Assembly (NCBI RefSeq): GCF_021916785.1
Contig: NZ_JAKCFC010000008.1
Span: forward strand, 124,001-188,000
Origin: Mycolicibacterium lacusdiani
GTDB taxonomy: Bacteria > Actinomycetota > Actinomycetes > Mycobacteriales > Mycobacteriaceae
DNA: 64,000 nt
Direction: 5' to 3'
The translations under genes were made by a program, and so were the position numbers. This document shows positions 57,070 to 64,000 of the stretch, in pieces. The stretch's first letter is position 1. Each line of letters starts with the position of its first letter. The notes under the pieces are model-generated. The model was not told where the DNA came from. It did not search any database and saw only the letters and a program-made list of their open reading frames with translations.

Positions 57070-58790
57070 CGGGTCACGCTCTGGGAGTCCGCGAACTCCG
57101 CGTACGGCGGACAGTCCTGCAGCAGCGCGGCGTGCGACCCGACGCCGACGACCATGCCGTCGTCGACGACGACGATCTGGTCGGCCTCGGCGATCGTCGA
57201 GATGCGTTGCGACACGACGATCACCGTCGCGCCGGCCGAGACGTCGCGCAGCGCGGCGCGCACCCGCGCGTCGGTGCGCACGTCGAGGGCGGAGAACGCG
57301 TCGTCGAACAGGTAGACCGAGGGCCGACGGATGACCGCCCGCGCGATGGCGATTCGCTGCCGCTGCCCGCCGGACAGGTTGGCGCCGCCCTGCGCGACGG
57401 GCATCGCCAAGCCGTCGGGGTGCGCCGAGACGAAGTCGTCGGCGGCTGCGACGCGCAGCGCCTCCCACATCTCCTCGTCGGTCGCGCCGTCCTTGCCGTA
57501 GCGCAGGTTGTCGGCGACGGTTCCGGAGAACAGGTAGCCGCGCTGTGGCACCAGCCCGATACCGGACCACAGCACCTCGGTGTCGTAATCCCGGACGTCG
57601 ACGCCGTCGAACCGCACCGCGCCGTCGGTGACGTCGTAGAGCCGGCAGATCAGCGACAGCAGTGTCGACTTGCCCGCGCCCGTCGATCCGACAACGGCGG
57701 TGGTGGTGCCTGGCCGGGCGGTGAACGAGACGTCCTGCACCACGGGCTGTTCCGCACCGGGGTGGCGGAACGTCACGCCGTCGAGGACGATCTCGCCGGT
57801 CCGCGTCGACGGCGCGTGCGGGTGCTCGGGGCTCGCGATGGCCGCGGGCGTGTCGAGCACCTCGCTGATCCGCTCGGCACACACCGACGCCCGAGGCAGG
57901 ATGACGAGCACGAAGGTCACCAGCAGCACCGACATCAGGATCTGCATGAAGTAGGACAGGAAGGCGATCAGCGCCCCGACCTGCATCTGACCGGCGTCGA
58001 TGCGCATGCCGCCGTACCAGATCAGCGCGACGCTCGAGACGTTGATCACCAGCGTCGTCACCGGCAGCATCAGCGCCTGCCACCGGCCCACGGTGAGCGC
58101 GGTGTCCGAGAGCGCCTGGTTGGCCGCCGCGAACCGGGCCTTCTCGATGGGCTCGCGGGCGAAGGCGCGCACCACCCGCAGGCCCGAGAGCTGCTCGCGC
58201 AGAACGCGGTTGATCCCGTCGATCAGACCCTGCATCGACCGGAACAGCGGCAGCAGACGGGACACGATCCAGTAGTTCGACAGCGCCAGGATCGGCACGC
58301 TGACGAGCAGCAACCACGACAGCCCGGCGTCGAGGTGCAGCGCCATCGCGATGCCGCCGATGCTCATGATCGGCGCGGTGACGAACATCGTGCAAGTCAT
58401 CTGGACGAGCACCTGGATCTGCTGGACGTCGTTGGTGGTGCGGGTCAGCAGCGAGGCGGTGCCGAAGCGCGACGTCTCCTCGGCCGAGAGCCCCGTGACG
58501 TGGTGGAAGATCGCCGACCGCAGATCGCGGCCGAATCCCATGCCTGCGCGCGATCCGAAGAACACCGCCCCGACGGCGCACAGCACCTGCACGCCGGTCA
58601 CGGCCAGCATCAGCAGGCCCAGCTCCACGATGACGCCGGTCTGACCCTGGGCCACGCCGTCGTCGATGATCGCCGCGTTGATCGTCGGCAGGTAGAGCGA
58701 CGCCAGCGTGCTGATGACCTGCAGGACGGACACGATGACGAGCAGACCGCGGTACGGCCGCACGTACCGCCGCAGCAGCGCCCAGAGCAT
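57066..58790 (-). CDS. ABC exporter half-transporter A (Rv1273c-like)
   Basis: A 574-residue fused transmembrane/ATPase protein. Six helices occupy about 1-310 (RRYVRPYRGLLVIVSVLQV, LSYFMQILMSVLLVTFVLV). The ATPase domain carries VGSTGAGKSTL, GLVPQRGYLFSGT, NLSGGQRQRIAIARA (full signature) and YLFDDAFSALD, where the usual catalytic Glu after Walker B is Asp. Together with subunit B this gives one canonical and one degenerate ATP site, as in heterodimeric exporters. ATG 58788-58790 begins MLWALLRRYVRPY. Divergent from lprB. Confidence 0.9.
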   Translation of the reverse strand: MLWALLRRYVRPYRGLLVIVSVLQVISTLASLYLPTINAAIIDDGVAQGQTGVIVELGLLMLAVTGVQVLCAVGAVFFGSRAGMGFGRDLRSAIFHHVTGLSAEETSRFGTASLLTRTTNDVQQIQVLVQMTCTMFVTAPIMSIGGIAMALHLDAGLSWLLLVSVPILALSNYWIVSRLLPLFRSMQGLIDGINRVLREQLSGLRVVRAFAREPIEKARFAAANQALSDTALTVGRWQALMLPVTTLVINVSSVALIWYGGMRIDAGQMQVGALIAFLSYFMQILMSVLLVTFVLVILPRASVCAERISEVLDTPAAIASPEHPHAPSTRTGEIVLDGVTFRHPGAEQPVVQDVSFTARPGTTTAVVGSTGAGKSTLLSLICRLYDVTDGAVRFDGVDVRDYDTEVLWSGIGLVPQRGYLFSGTVADNLRYGKDGATDEEMWEALRVAAADDFVSAHPDGLAMPVAQGGANLSGGQRQRIAIARAVIRRPSVYLFDDAFSALDVRTDARVRAALRDVSAGATVIVVSQRISTIAEADQIVVVDDGMVVGVGSHAALLQDCPPYAEFADSQSVTR

Positions 58791-58919
58791 CCCGTAACTG
58801 TCGCATACGCTCCGGTGGGGTCCCTGATCGCCCATTTCCCGCGCGAATCGCCGAAAAGTGCTGGTCAATCGGTCTGCTGGTGGTTGCGGATCTGCGCTGC
58901 CGCTACAGTTGCGGGCGTG

Positions 58920-59516
58920 ATGGGACGACGGGGCGACCACCGGAACGGGACACGTGGCCGACGCGACGCGAAGGCTTCAGCGGTCAGGCTGGCCGCCGGG
59001 ATCCTCGCGGTCACCTCGGTGGTCTCGGCGTGCTCGGGCTCCGACGATCCCGCGAGCCCGGAGGTTCCCTCGGGGCCCGCACCGGCGGCCGACGTCAAGC
59101 ACGGGCCGTTCTTCCCGGAATGCGGCGGGGTCACAGATCAGACCATGGGCGAACTCACCCAGGTGCCCGGTCTGGTCAACACGGCCAAGACGTCGGTCGG
59201 CTGCCAGTGGCTCGCCGGCGGTGGCGTGCTCGGCCCGCACTTCTCGTTCTCGTGGTTCCGCGGCAGCCCCATCGGCCGCGAGCGCAAGACCGAGGAACTC
59301 TCCAGGACCAGCGTCGAGGACATCAACATCGAAGGACACGACGGCTTCATCGCCCTCAACGACGATCCGACGCTGGGCGTGAGCCTGTGCGAGATCGGCA
59401 TCCAGTTCGACGACGACTTCATCGAATGGTCGATCAGCTTCGCCCAGAAGCCCTTCCCCGACGCGTGCGAGGTCGCCAAGGAAGTCACCCGCCAGTCGAT
59501 CGTGAACTCGAAGTGA
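58920..59516 (+). CDS. lprB: Lipoprotein LprB
   Basis: A 198-residue cell-envelope lipoprotein. The signal peptide is basic (RRGDHRNGTRGRRDAK), then hydrophobic (LAAGILAVTSVV) and ends in the lipobox VSA-C. After a Pro/Ser linker the domain contains ECGGVTDQTMGELTQ, VGCQWLAGGG and a cysteine near PFPDACEVAKEV. This is the paired-cysteine DUF3558-type pattern that LprB and LprC share. ATG 58920; a GTG one codon upstream is equally possible. It forms a pair with lprC, whose start overlaps its stop. Confidence 0.88.
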   Translation: MGRRGDHRNGTRGRRDAKASAVRLAAGILAVTSVVSACSGSDDPASPEVPSGPAPAADVKHGPFFPECGGVTDQTMGELTQVPGLVNTAKTSVGCQWLAGGGVLGPHFSFSWFRGSPIGRERKTEELSRTSVEDINIEGHDGFIALNDDPTLGVSLCEIGIQFDDDFIEWSISFAQKPFPDACEVAKEVTRQSIVNSK

Positions 59517-60082
59517 GCGCCCGCATGCCTGTCCGTCGCCTCCTGACGACCGTCGGCGCCGTGCTCGCAGTGCTGACGGTGCTGCTCGGCGTGCAGGGCT
59601 GCACCCGGTCGGTGGAGGGTGCCGCCGTCCGCGCCGGGTCCGGGGAGAACGCGCGCAACGACGACTCCGAGCGCCAGTACCCGAACCTCCTCAAGGAGTG
59701 CGACGTCCTGACCCAGGACATCCTCGCCGAGACCGTGGGCGCGGATCCGCTGGACATCCAGAGCACCTTCGTCGGTGCGGTCTGCCGGTGGCAGGCCCTC
59801 AACCCGTCGGGTCTGATCGACATCACCCGCTTCTGGTTCGAGCAGGGCAGCCTCGACAACGAGCGGTCGGTCGCCGAACAGCTGCAGTATCAGATCGAGA
59901 GCCGGTCGGTGGCTGGCGTGCCGTCGATCGTGATGAAGCCCAACGACCCCAACGGCGCGTGCGGCGTCGCCAGTGACGCGGCCGGCGTGGTCGGGTGGTG
60001 GGTCAACCCGCAGGCTCCCGGCATCGACGCATGCGGCATGGCGATCAAGCTGATGGAGCTGACGCTCAACACCAACAACTGA
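59513..60082 (+). CDS. lprC: Lipoprotein LprC
   Basis: A DUF3558-type lipoprotein, anchored by the lipobox GVQG-C in its first 30 residues. The body (KECDVLTQDILAETVGADPLD, FVGAVCRWQA, ITRFWFEQGSLDNER, GVVGWWVNPQAPGIDACG) is nearly the same as my recollection of Rv1275. The GTG at 59513 overlaps the lprB stop (GTGA) and suits translational coupling, giving 189 residues. ATG 59525 gives 185 and a simpler MPVRRLL leader. It converges on the SixA-like gene. Function unknown; likely works with LprB. Confidence 0.9.
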   Translation: MSARMPVRRLLTTVGAVLAVLTVLLGVQGCTRSVEGAAVRAGSGENARNDDSERQYPNLLKECDVLTQDILAETVGADPLDIQSTFVGAVCRWQALNPSGLIDITRFWFEQGSLDNERSVAEQLQYQIESRSVAGVPSIVMKPNDPNGACGVASDAAGVVGWWVNPQAPGIDACGMAIKLMELTLNTNN

Positions 60083-60087
60083 GCCGA

Positions 60088-60609
60088 CTATCGGGGTACG
60101 TGGAAGGCGACCAGTGTCGCCCCACCCAACTCCAGGTCGGCCCACCTGACGTCCGTGCGCAGCATCGCGATCGCCGAGGTGGGGAACTTCGCGGCGATCT
60201 CGTCGGCAGCGTCCGTCGCGGCCTGGTCGGCGTCGTCGGTTCCCGCCAACCCGAGCGCGAGGCTCGACGTCGTGGGCTCGTGGCCGACCACCAGTAGTGT
60301 CCGGACGTCGTCGTCGACGCCGTTGATCGCCGCGAGAACAATTCCCGGCGTGGCGTCGTACAACTCGTCGAGGAACTCGGTCGGCGCCTCGATGCCCGTC
60401 CTGGCCAGCGTCTGCCTGGTGCGGGTGGCAGTCGAGCACAGCACGGCCTCGACCTCGGGTGCGTGCGCCCGGAGCCACTCGCCGGCCAGCGGCGCCTCAC
60501 GGTCGCCGCGCTCGGCCAGCGGCCTGTCGTGGTCGGCGACGCCGTCGGGGTAGCCCGACTTGGCGTGCCGCATCAACACCAGCGTCCGGCTCGGGTTCGT
60601 CGCGCTCAC
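60088..60609 (-). CDS. SixA-like phosphohistidine phosphatase (histidine phosphatase family)
   Basis: A 173-residue member of the RHG histidine-phosphatase superfamily. The catalytic motif is LVLMRHAKSGYPDG (Arg-His), a second Arg lies in CSTATRTRQTL, and the second catalytic His is in LLVVGHEPTTSSLAL. By family it removes phosphate from phosphohistidine or small phosphoesters. Rv1276c is the match. The GTG at 60607-60609 was chosen over an ORF start 36 codons upstream, since the motif should lie near residue 12. Divergent from the His-rich membrane protein gene with 37 bases between starts. Confidence 0.92.
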   Translation of the reverse strand: MSATNPSRTLVLMRHAKSGYPDGVADHDRPLAERGDREAPLAGEWLRAHAPEVEAVLCSTATRTRQTLARTGIEAPTEFLDELYDATPGIVLAAINGVDDDVRTLLVVGHEPTTSSLALGLAGTDDADQAATDAADEIAAKFPTSAIAMLRTDVRWADLELGGATLVAFHVPR

Positions 60610-60646
60610 GAACCCCAACCTAGGCCGTCGGCGATAGGCTGCCGCG

Positions 60647-61180
60647 ATGAGCACCGCCCGATCCGACGCCGCGCGGTTGCGCGGATCGTTGGTGGGCGCA
60701 ACATCGACCACGGTCACGGGTGCCGCGCACGGCCTCGGCGGGGCGCCGCTGCCCGCGGCGTCGGCGGTCCTGCTGCTGGTGGCGATCTCGGCAATGGTGG
60801 GGGCGATCGCGTCCTCGTCGGCCGACGCGCAGCGGCGTCTGCCCGTGATCGCGTCGTTCCTCGGGGCGGGCCAGGTGATCGGCCACTACGTGCTGGCGTT
60901 CGCCTCCGGGCACCATCACGGCGCGCACTGGTCGACGCCGATGATCCTCGCCCACGCAGGCGCGGCGCTCCTGGTGGCCGCGTTGATCTGCTCGGCAGAA
61001 CGGTCCTTCGCCGCGGTGACCGCGGCGCTGTGGCGGCTGGTGCTCGTCCTCGTGGCGCTGCTCGGCGAACCGTCGGGCCGACGCCCCCGCACGGTGTGGT
61101 GGGGCCCGGAATTGGCGGACCGAGTCCTCGCGGGCTCGGGGCACGTCACCCGCGGACCACCTTCGTTGACCGCCGCCTAG
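60647..61180 (+). CDS. Four-helix membrane protein with His-rich loop
   Basis: A 177-residue integral membrane protein I do not recognise. Hydrophobic stretches (ASAVLLLVAISAMVGAI, VIASFLGAGQVIGHYVLAF, PMILAHAGAALLVAALI, LWRLVLVLVALLG) make about four helices. The loop after helix 2 reads SGHHHGAHW, with a further His in helix 2 and one in helix 3 (AHAG): a possible metal or heme site. The C-terminal tail is basic and soluble. The next gene also codes for a His-rich membrane protein, which supports a joint metal-related role (inference). Confidence 0.7.
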   Translation: MSTARSDAARLRGSLVGATSTTVTGAAHGLGGAPLPAASAVLLLVAISAMVGAIASSSADAQRRLPVIASFLGAGQVIGHYVLAFASGHHHGAHWSTPMILAHAGAALLVAALICSAERSFAAVTAALWRLVLVLVALLGEPSGRRPRTVWWGPELADRVLAGSGHVTRGPPSLTAA

Positions 61181-61275
61181 CGCGGCTCTTCCGAATACCG
61201 GACACGCGCGCGCCGCGGTCCGGTCCTCCGCCGTGCCCAGCACGGAATTCATTCTCAGACAACGAAGGACCCATC

Positions 61276-62724
61276 ATGTCTGCACCTGGATCGACGTCTA
61301 CTCCACGATCCGAGCCCGAACGGGCATCCAGCCCACCGGCGCTCACCGCACGATCGTCGCCGCACAGCGGGGTTCCGCTGATTCGGCGGCTGCACTTCTA
61401 CGCAGGCGTCCTGGTGGCGCCGTTCATCCTGATCGCGGCGATCACCGGCGCCCTGTACGCCGTCGCGCCCACGCTCGAACGCGTCGTCTACCGCGACATC
61501 CTGGTCGTCGATCCCGGCGAGCAGGCCCTGCCACTCACCGAGCAGGCGGCAGCAGCGCAAGCCGCCCACACCGGTCTGGTCATGGCGGGCATGCGACCCG
61601 CAGCCGACCCTCGGGATTCGACGCGGGTGCTGTTCGCCGACCCGGCGCTGGGGCCCGATACGCAGCTGGCCGTCTTCGTCGACCCCTACGCCGGTCGGGT
61701 GCTGGGGGCGGAGCCGGTCTGGTTCGGTCACCTGCCGCTCAGCACGTGGCTCGACGGGCTGCACCGCCATCTTCGGCTCGGCGAGCCCGGGCGGCTCTAC
61801 AGCGAACTCGCCGCGTCCTGGCTGTGGGTGGTGGCGCTGGGCGGGCTGGCCCTGTGGTGGACCAGGCGCCGGTCGGAGCGCCGCCGCGGCGAGCGTGCGC
61901 GACTGTTGATGCCGAGCCCGGGCATCGGACGCAGCCGGACGCTGAACTGGCATGCGGCGGTTGGCGTGTGGATCCTGCCCATGCTGCTGTTCCTGTCCGC
62001 GACCGGCATCACGTGGTCGACGTTCGCGGGTGCCACGGTGTCGGACATCCGGACGCACTTCGACTGGGAACGGCCCGCGCTCGTCACGGCGCTCGGAGAT
62101 TCCTCGGCGCAGACGCCAGGCGACGACCACGCCGGCCATGCCGGACACGGCGGCCAGGCTCCGATGCCTGCCGCGCCCGTCGACGTCGACGGGGTGGTCG
62201 CGGCGGCGGCTTCCGCGGGGGTGGAGCTGCCGCTGGAGCTGACCCTGCCCGCGGAACCGGGCGAGGCGGTCGGGATGATCGAGGTCGACGAGCCCTACCG
62301 GCTCACCACCGACGCGGCAGCCGTCGACCCGGTGACGTTGCGGGTGACCAGCTCGGTCGACTACGCCAACGACTACTCGACGATCGCCAAGCTCGCCGAC
62401 TGGGGCATCCGGATGCACATGGGGTTCCTGTTCGGCTGGCTCAATCAGCTGGTGCTGTTCGTCGTGGCCGTGGGGCTGGTCACGGTGATCGTGCGCGGAT
62501 ACCGGATGTGGTGGCAGCGCAGGCCCACCCGCGCATCGGACCGGCTGGTCGGCCGTCCACCCGCACGCGGCGTACTGCGCCGCACGCATCCCGGCATCGT
62601 CGCCGTGGTCGTCATCGCCGCGATCGCGGTGGGGTGGTTCCTGCCGCTGCTGGGCGTCAGCCTGGTGGCGTTCCTGGTGGCCGACGTCGCGATCGGTCGG
62701 GTTCGGGCGCTTCGACACCGCTGA
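61276..62724 (+). CDS. PepSY-associated transmembrane protein
   Basis: A 482-residue protein of the PepSY_TM family. Helix 1 is in IRRLHFYAGVLVAPFILIAAITGALYAVAP, starting the LHFYAG motif. A PepSY domain follows outside the membrane. Then come ASWLWVVALGGLALWW, LNWHAAVGVWILPMLLFLSATGITWSTF, a second extracytoplasmic region with the His-rich insertion GDDHAGHAGHGGQAPMP, and IRMHMGFLFGWLNQLVLFVVAVGLVTVIVRGYRMWW. Relatives are tied to iron or copper reduction and uptake. GAAGGA lies 6 bases before ATG 61276. Confidence 0.88.
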   Translation: MSAPGSTSTPRSEPERASSPPALTARSSPHSGVPLIRRLHFYAGVLVAPFILIAAITGALYAVAPTLERVVYRDILVVDPGEQALPLTEQAAAAQAAHTGLVMAGMRPAADPRDSTRVLFADPALGPDTQLAVFVDPYAGRVLGAEPVWFGHLPLSTWLDGLHRHLRLGEPGRLYSELAASWLWVVALGGLALWWTRRRSERRRGERARLLMPSPGIGRSRTLNWHAAVGVWILPMLLFLSATGITWSTFAGATVSDIRTHFDWERPALVTALGDSSAQTPGDDHAGHAGHGGQAPMPAAPVDVDGVVAAAASAGVELPLELTLPAEPGEAVGMIEVDEPYRLTTDAAAVDPVTLRVTSSVDYANDYSTIAKLADWGIRMHMGFLFGWLNQLVLFVVAVGLVTVIVRGYRMWWQRRPTRASDRLVGRPPARGVLRRTHPGIVAVVVIAAIAVGWFLPLLGVSLVAFLVADVAIGRVRALRHR

Positions 62725-62783
62725 ACCGACGCCGGTGAGCCATTGCCGGGTAGGCCGGTCGCCCACATGCCGATCGACGTCCG

Positions 62784-62811
62784 TCGACTTGTCGGCGGCC
62801 GGCCATACACT
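62784..62811 (+). promoter_or_regulatory. Possible sigma-A promoter of the exonuclease gene
   Basis: TCGACT (62784-62789), a 16-base spacer and TACACT (62806-62811) resemble -35 and -10 boxes. They stand 55 bases before the exonuclease ATG in an otherwise featureless 142-base gap. Confidence 0.3.
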
Positions 62812-62866
62812 CGCCTGGCGTCCCGAGATCACGGGGACGCACGACCAGACGAGAGGGGGCGATGGG

Positions 62867-64000
62867 ATGCGATTCCTGCATACCGCCGATTGGCAACTCG
62901 GCATGACCCGCCACTTCCTGAACGACGAGGCGCAACCGCGGTATTCGGCTGCCCGCCGTGACGTCGTCGCCGCCATGGGACCGATCGCCAAGGAGGTGGG
63001 CGCCGAGTTCGTCGTCGTCGCGGGCGACGTGTTCGAGGACAACCACCTCGCACCGCGCGTCATCAGCCAGTCGCTGGAGGCCATGCGTCGCATCGAGGTA
63101 CCCGTGTACCTGCTGCCCGGCAACCACGATCCGCTCGACGCCGGTTCCGTGTACACCAGCGCCCTGTTCACCGACGAGCGGCCCGACAACGTCGTGGTAC
63201 TGGATCGCGCCGGCGTGCACGAAGTGCGGCCCGGTCTCGAGATCGTCGCTGCACCTTGGCGTTCCAAGGCTCCGACCACCGACCTGGTCGGCGACGTCCT
63301 CGCCGGCCTGACCGACGACGGCGTGACCCGCATCGTCGTCGGACACGGTGGAGTCGACGTGTTCCAGGCCGACAGGGACAAGCCGTCCTTCATCCGGCTC
63401 GCCGCGGTCGAGGACGCCCTGGCCCGCGGCGCCGTGCACTACGTGGCCCTGGGAGACAAGCACTCTCGGACCAAGGTCGGCAACACCGGTCGGGTGTGGT
63501 ACTCCGGGGCGCCGGAAGTCACCAACTACGACCACGTCGAAAACGATCCCGGCCACGTGCTGGTGGTCGACGTCGACGAAACCGACCCCGCCCGCCGCGT
63601 CGAGGTCGAGGCCCGACGCGTGGGGACGTGGCGCTTCGTCTCGCTGTGCCGAACCGTCGACACCAGCCGCGACGTGACCGATCTCGACCTCAACCTCGAC
63701 CTGCTCACCGACAAGGACCGCACCGTCGTGCAGGTGGGTCTCAACGGATCGCTGACGGTCACCGACAAGGCGGCGCTCGACGCGTGCCTGGACAAGTACA
63801 TGCGCCGATTTGCCGCACTCTCGCTGTGGGACAGTCAGACCGACATCGCGGTACTGCCTGCCGACGGGGAGTTCGACGATCTCGGCATCGGCGGGTTCGC
63901 CGCGGCCGCCGTCGACGAACTGGTCGCCACGGCCAAGACCGACGGCGAAGAGTCCGACGACGCCCGCGCGGCGCTGGCGTTGCTGCTCCGCCTGGTCGAT
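62867..64000 (+). CDS. SbcD/Mre11-like DNA exonuclease, cut by window edge
   Basis: A metallophosphoesterase that probably forms a DNA-end-processing nuclease with an SbcC/Rad50-like ATPase encoded next (Rv1277-Rv1278 arrangement; the partner is outside the window). The 378 visible residues hold the metal motifs in order: LHTADWQLG, VAGDVFEDN, LPGNHDPLDA, VGHGGVD and ALGDKHSR, all complete. The C-terminal capping domain follows (ARRVGTWRFVSL onward). ATG 62867 follows GAGAGGGGG at a good spacing. The recalled full length is 417 residues, so about 40 are missing. Confidence 0.93.
   Translation, partial: MRFLHTADWQLGMTRHFLNDEAQPRYSAARRDVVAAMGPIAKEVGAEFVVVAGDVFEDNHLAPRVISQSLEAMRRIEVPVYLLPGNHDPLDAGSVYTSALFTDERPDNVVVLDRAGVHEVRPGLEIVAAPWRSKAPTTDLVGDVLAGLTDDGVTRIVVGHGGVDVFQADRDKPSFIRLAAVEDALARGAVHYVALGDKHSRTKVGNTGRVWYSGAPEVTNYDHVENDPGHVLVVDVDETDPARRVEVEARRVGTWRFVSLCRTVDTSRDVTDLDLNLDLLTDKDRTVVQVGLNGSLTVTDKAALDACLDKYMRRFAALSLWDSQTDIAVLPADGEFDDLGIGGFAAAAVDELVATAKTDGEESDDARAALALLLRLVD

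Noticed and set aside
58880..59512. N-terminal part of a 400-codon frame that ends as LprC
   Set aside because: Only the part from about 59513 is protein-like with a lipobox; the earlier part is Arg-rich shadow sequence in another frame of lprB.
1..64000. tRNA, rRNA, IS elements, prophage or biosynthetic megasynthase
   Set aside because: None seen: no transposase, integrase, tRNA-like cloverleaf or modular synthase in either strand.

Overview
The window reads as chromosomal backbone of a fast-growing mycobacterium (Mycolicibacterium-like). It is very GC-rich and carries lineage markers: a kgd-type 2-oxoglutarate decarboxylase, an antigen 85-family mycolyltransferase, the IrtAB siderophore importer, CYP130, Lpr lipoproteins, a DUF732 secreted protein and an Rv1264-like adenylate cyclase. 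From my memory of the M. tuberculosis H37Rv gene order (not computed here), the genes follow Rv1245c to Rv1277 with insertions and losses. I saw no tRNA, rRNA, CRISPR array, insertion sequence or prophage. No gap between genes exceeds about 220 bases.

Layout. 0-5.7 kb: SDR fragment, DUF732 protein, kgd, membrane protein. 5.8-9.3 kb: two drug-type MFS transporters behind tandem CRP-like sites. 9.3-16.6 kb: FAD dehydrogenase, a large nuclease-helicase fusion, lprE and deaD. 16.7-22.2 kb: acyltransferase, sulfatase, TetR and cyp130. 22.2-26.6 kb: irtAB behind an IdeR-like box. 26.6-34.2 kb: FAD dehydrogenase, DUF3237/HxlR pair, tap efflux pump, udgB, luciferase-like monooxygenase, F420-type reductase, HIT and VOC proteins. 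34.3-38.2 kb: TetR-SDR cassette, AraC regulator, mycolyltransferase, hypoxanthine-DNA glycosylase. 38.3-44.6 kb: a probable oxidation/acetoin-butanediol module (flavin monooxygenase, butanediol-type dehydrogenase, acetoin-type reductase, GAF regulator), then the adenylate cyclase. 44.7-49.3 kb: GIY-YIG protein, copper ATPase with its chaperone, and a TetR with two small membrane proteins. 49.3-55 kb: acyl-CoA synthetase, AIM24 protein, two small genes, molybdopterin oxidoreductase. 55-64 kb: heterodimeric ABC exporter, lprB, lprC, SixA-like phosphatase, His-rich membrane protein, PepSY protein and an SbcD-like exonuclease that runs off the right edge.

The backbone genes are spaced tightly, often with 4-base ATGA/GTGA stop-start overlaps. 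The accessory cassettes usually carry their own regulator with a clean inverted-repeat operator. The most distinctive non-coding signals are these operators, three CRP-like sites in a window that also encodes an adenylate cyclase, a 49-base palindrome present twice, and a short GC-rich repeat on both sides of deaD that enters the coding sequence of the two flanking genes. I found no clearly unprecedented multi-gene system. The closest candidates are the nuclease-helicase fusion, the orphan TetR/DUF1772/DUF4267 cassette and the His-rich/PepSY pair.
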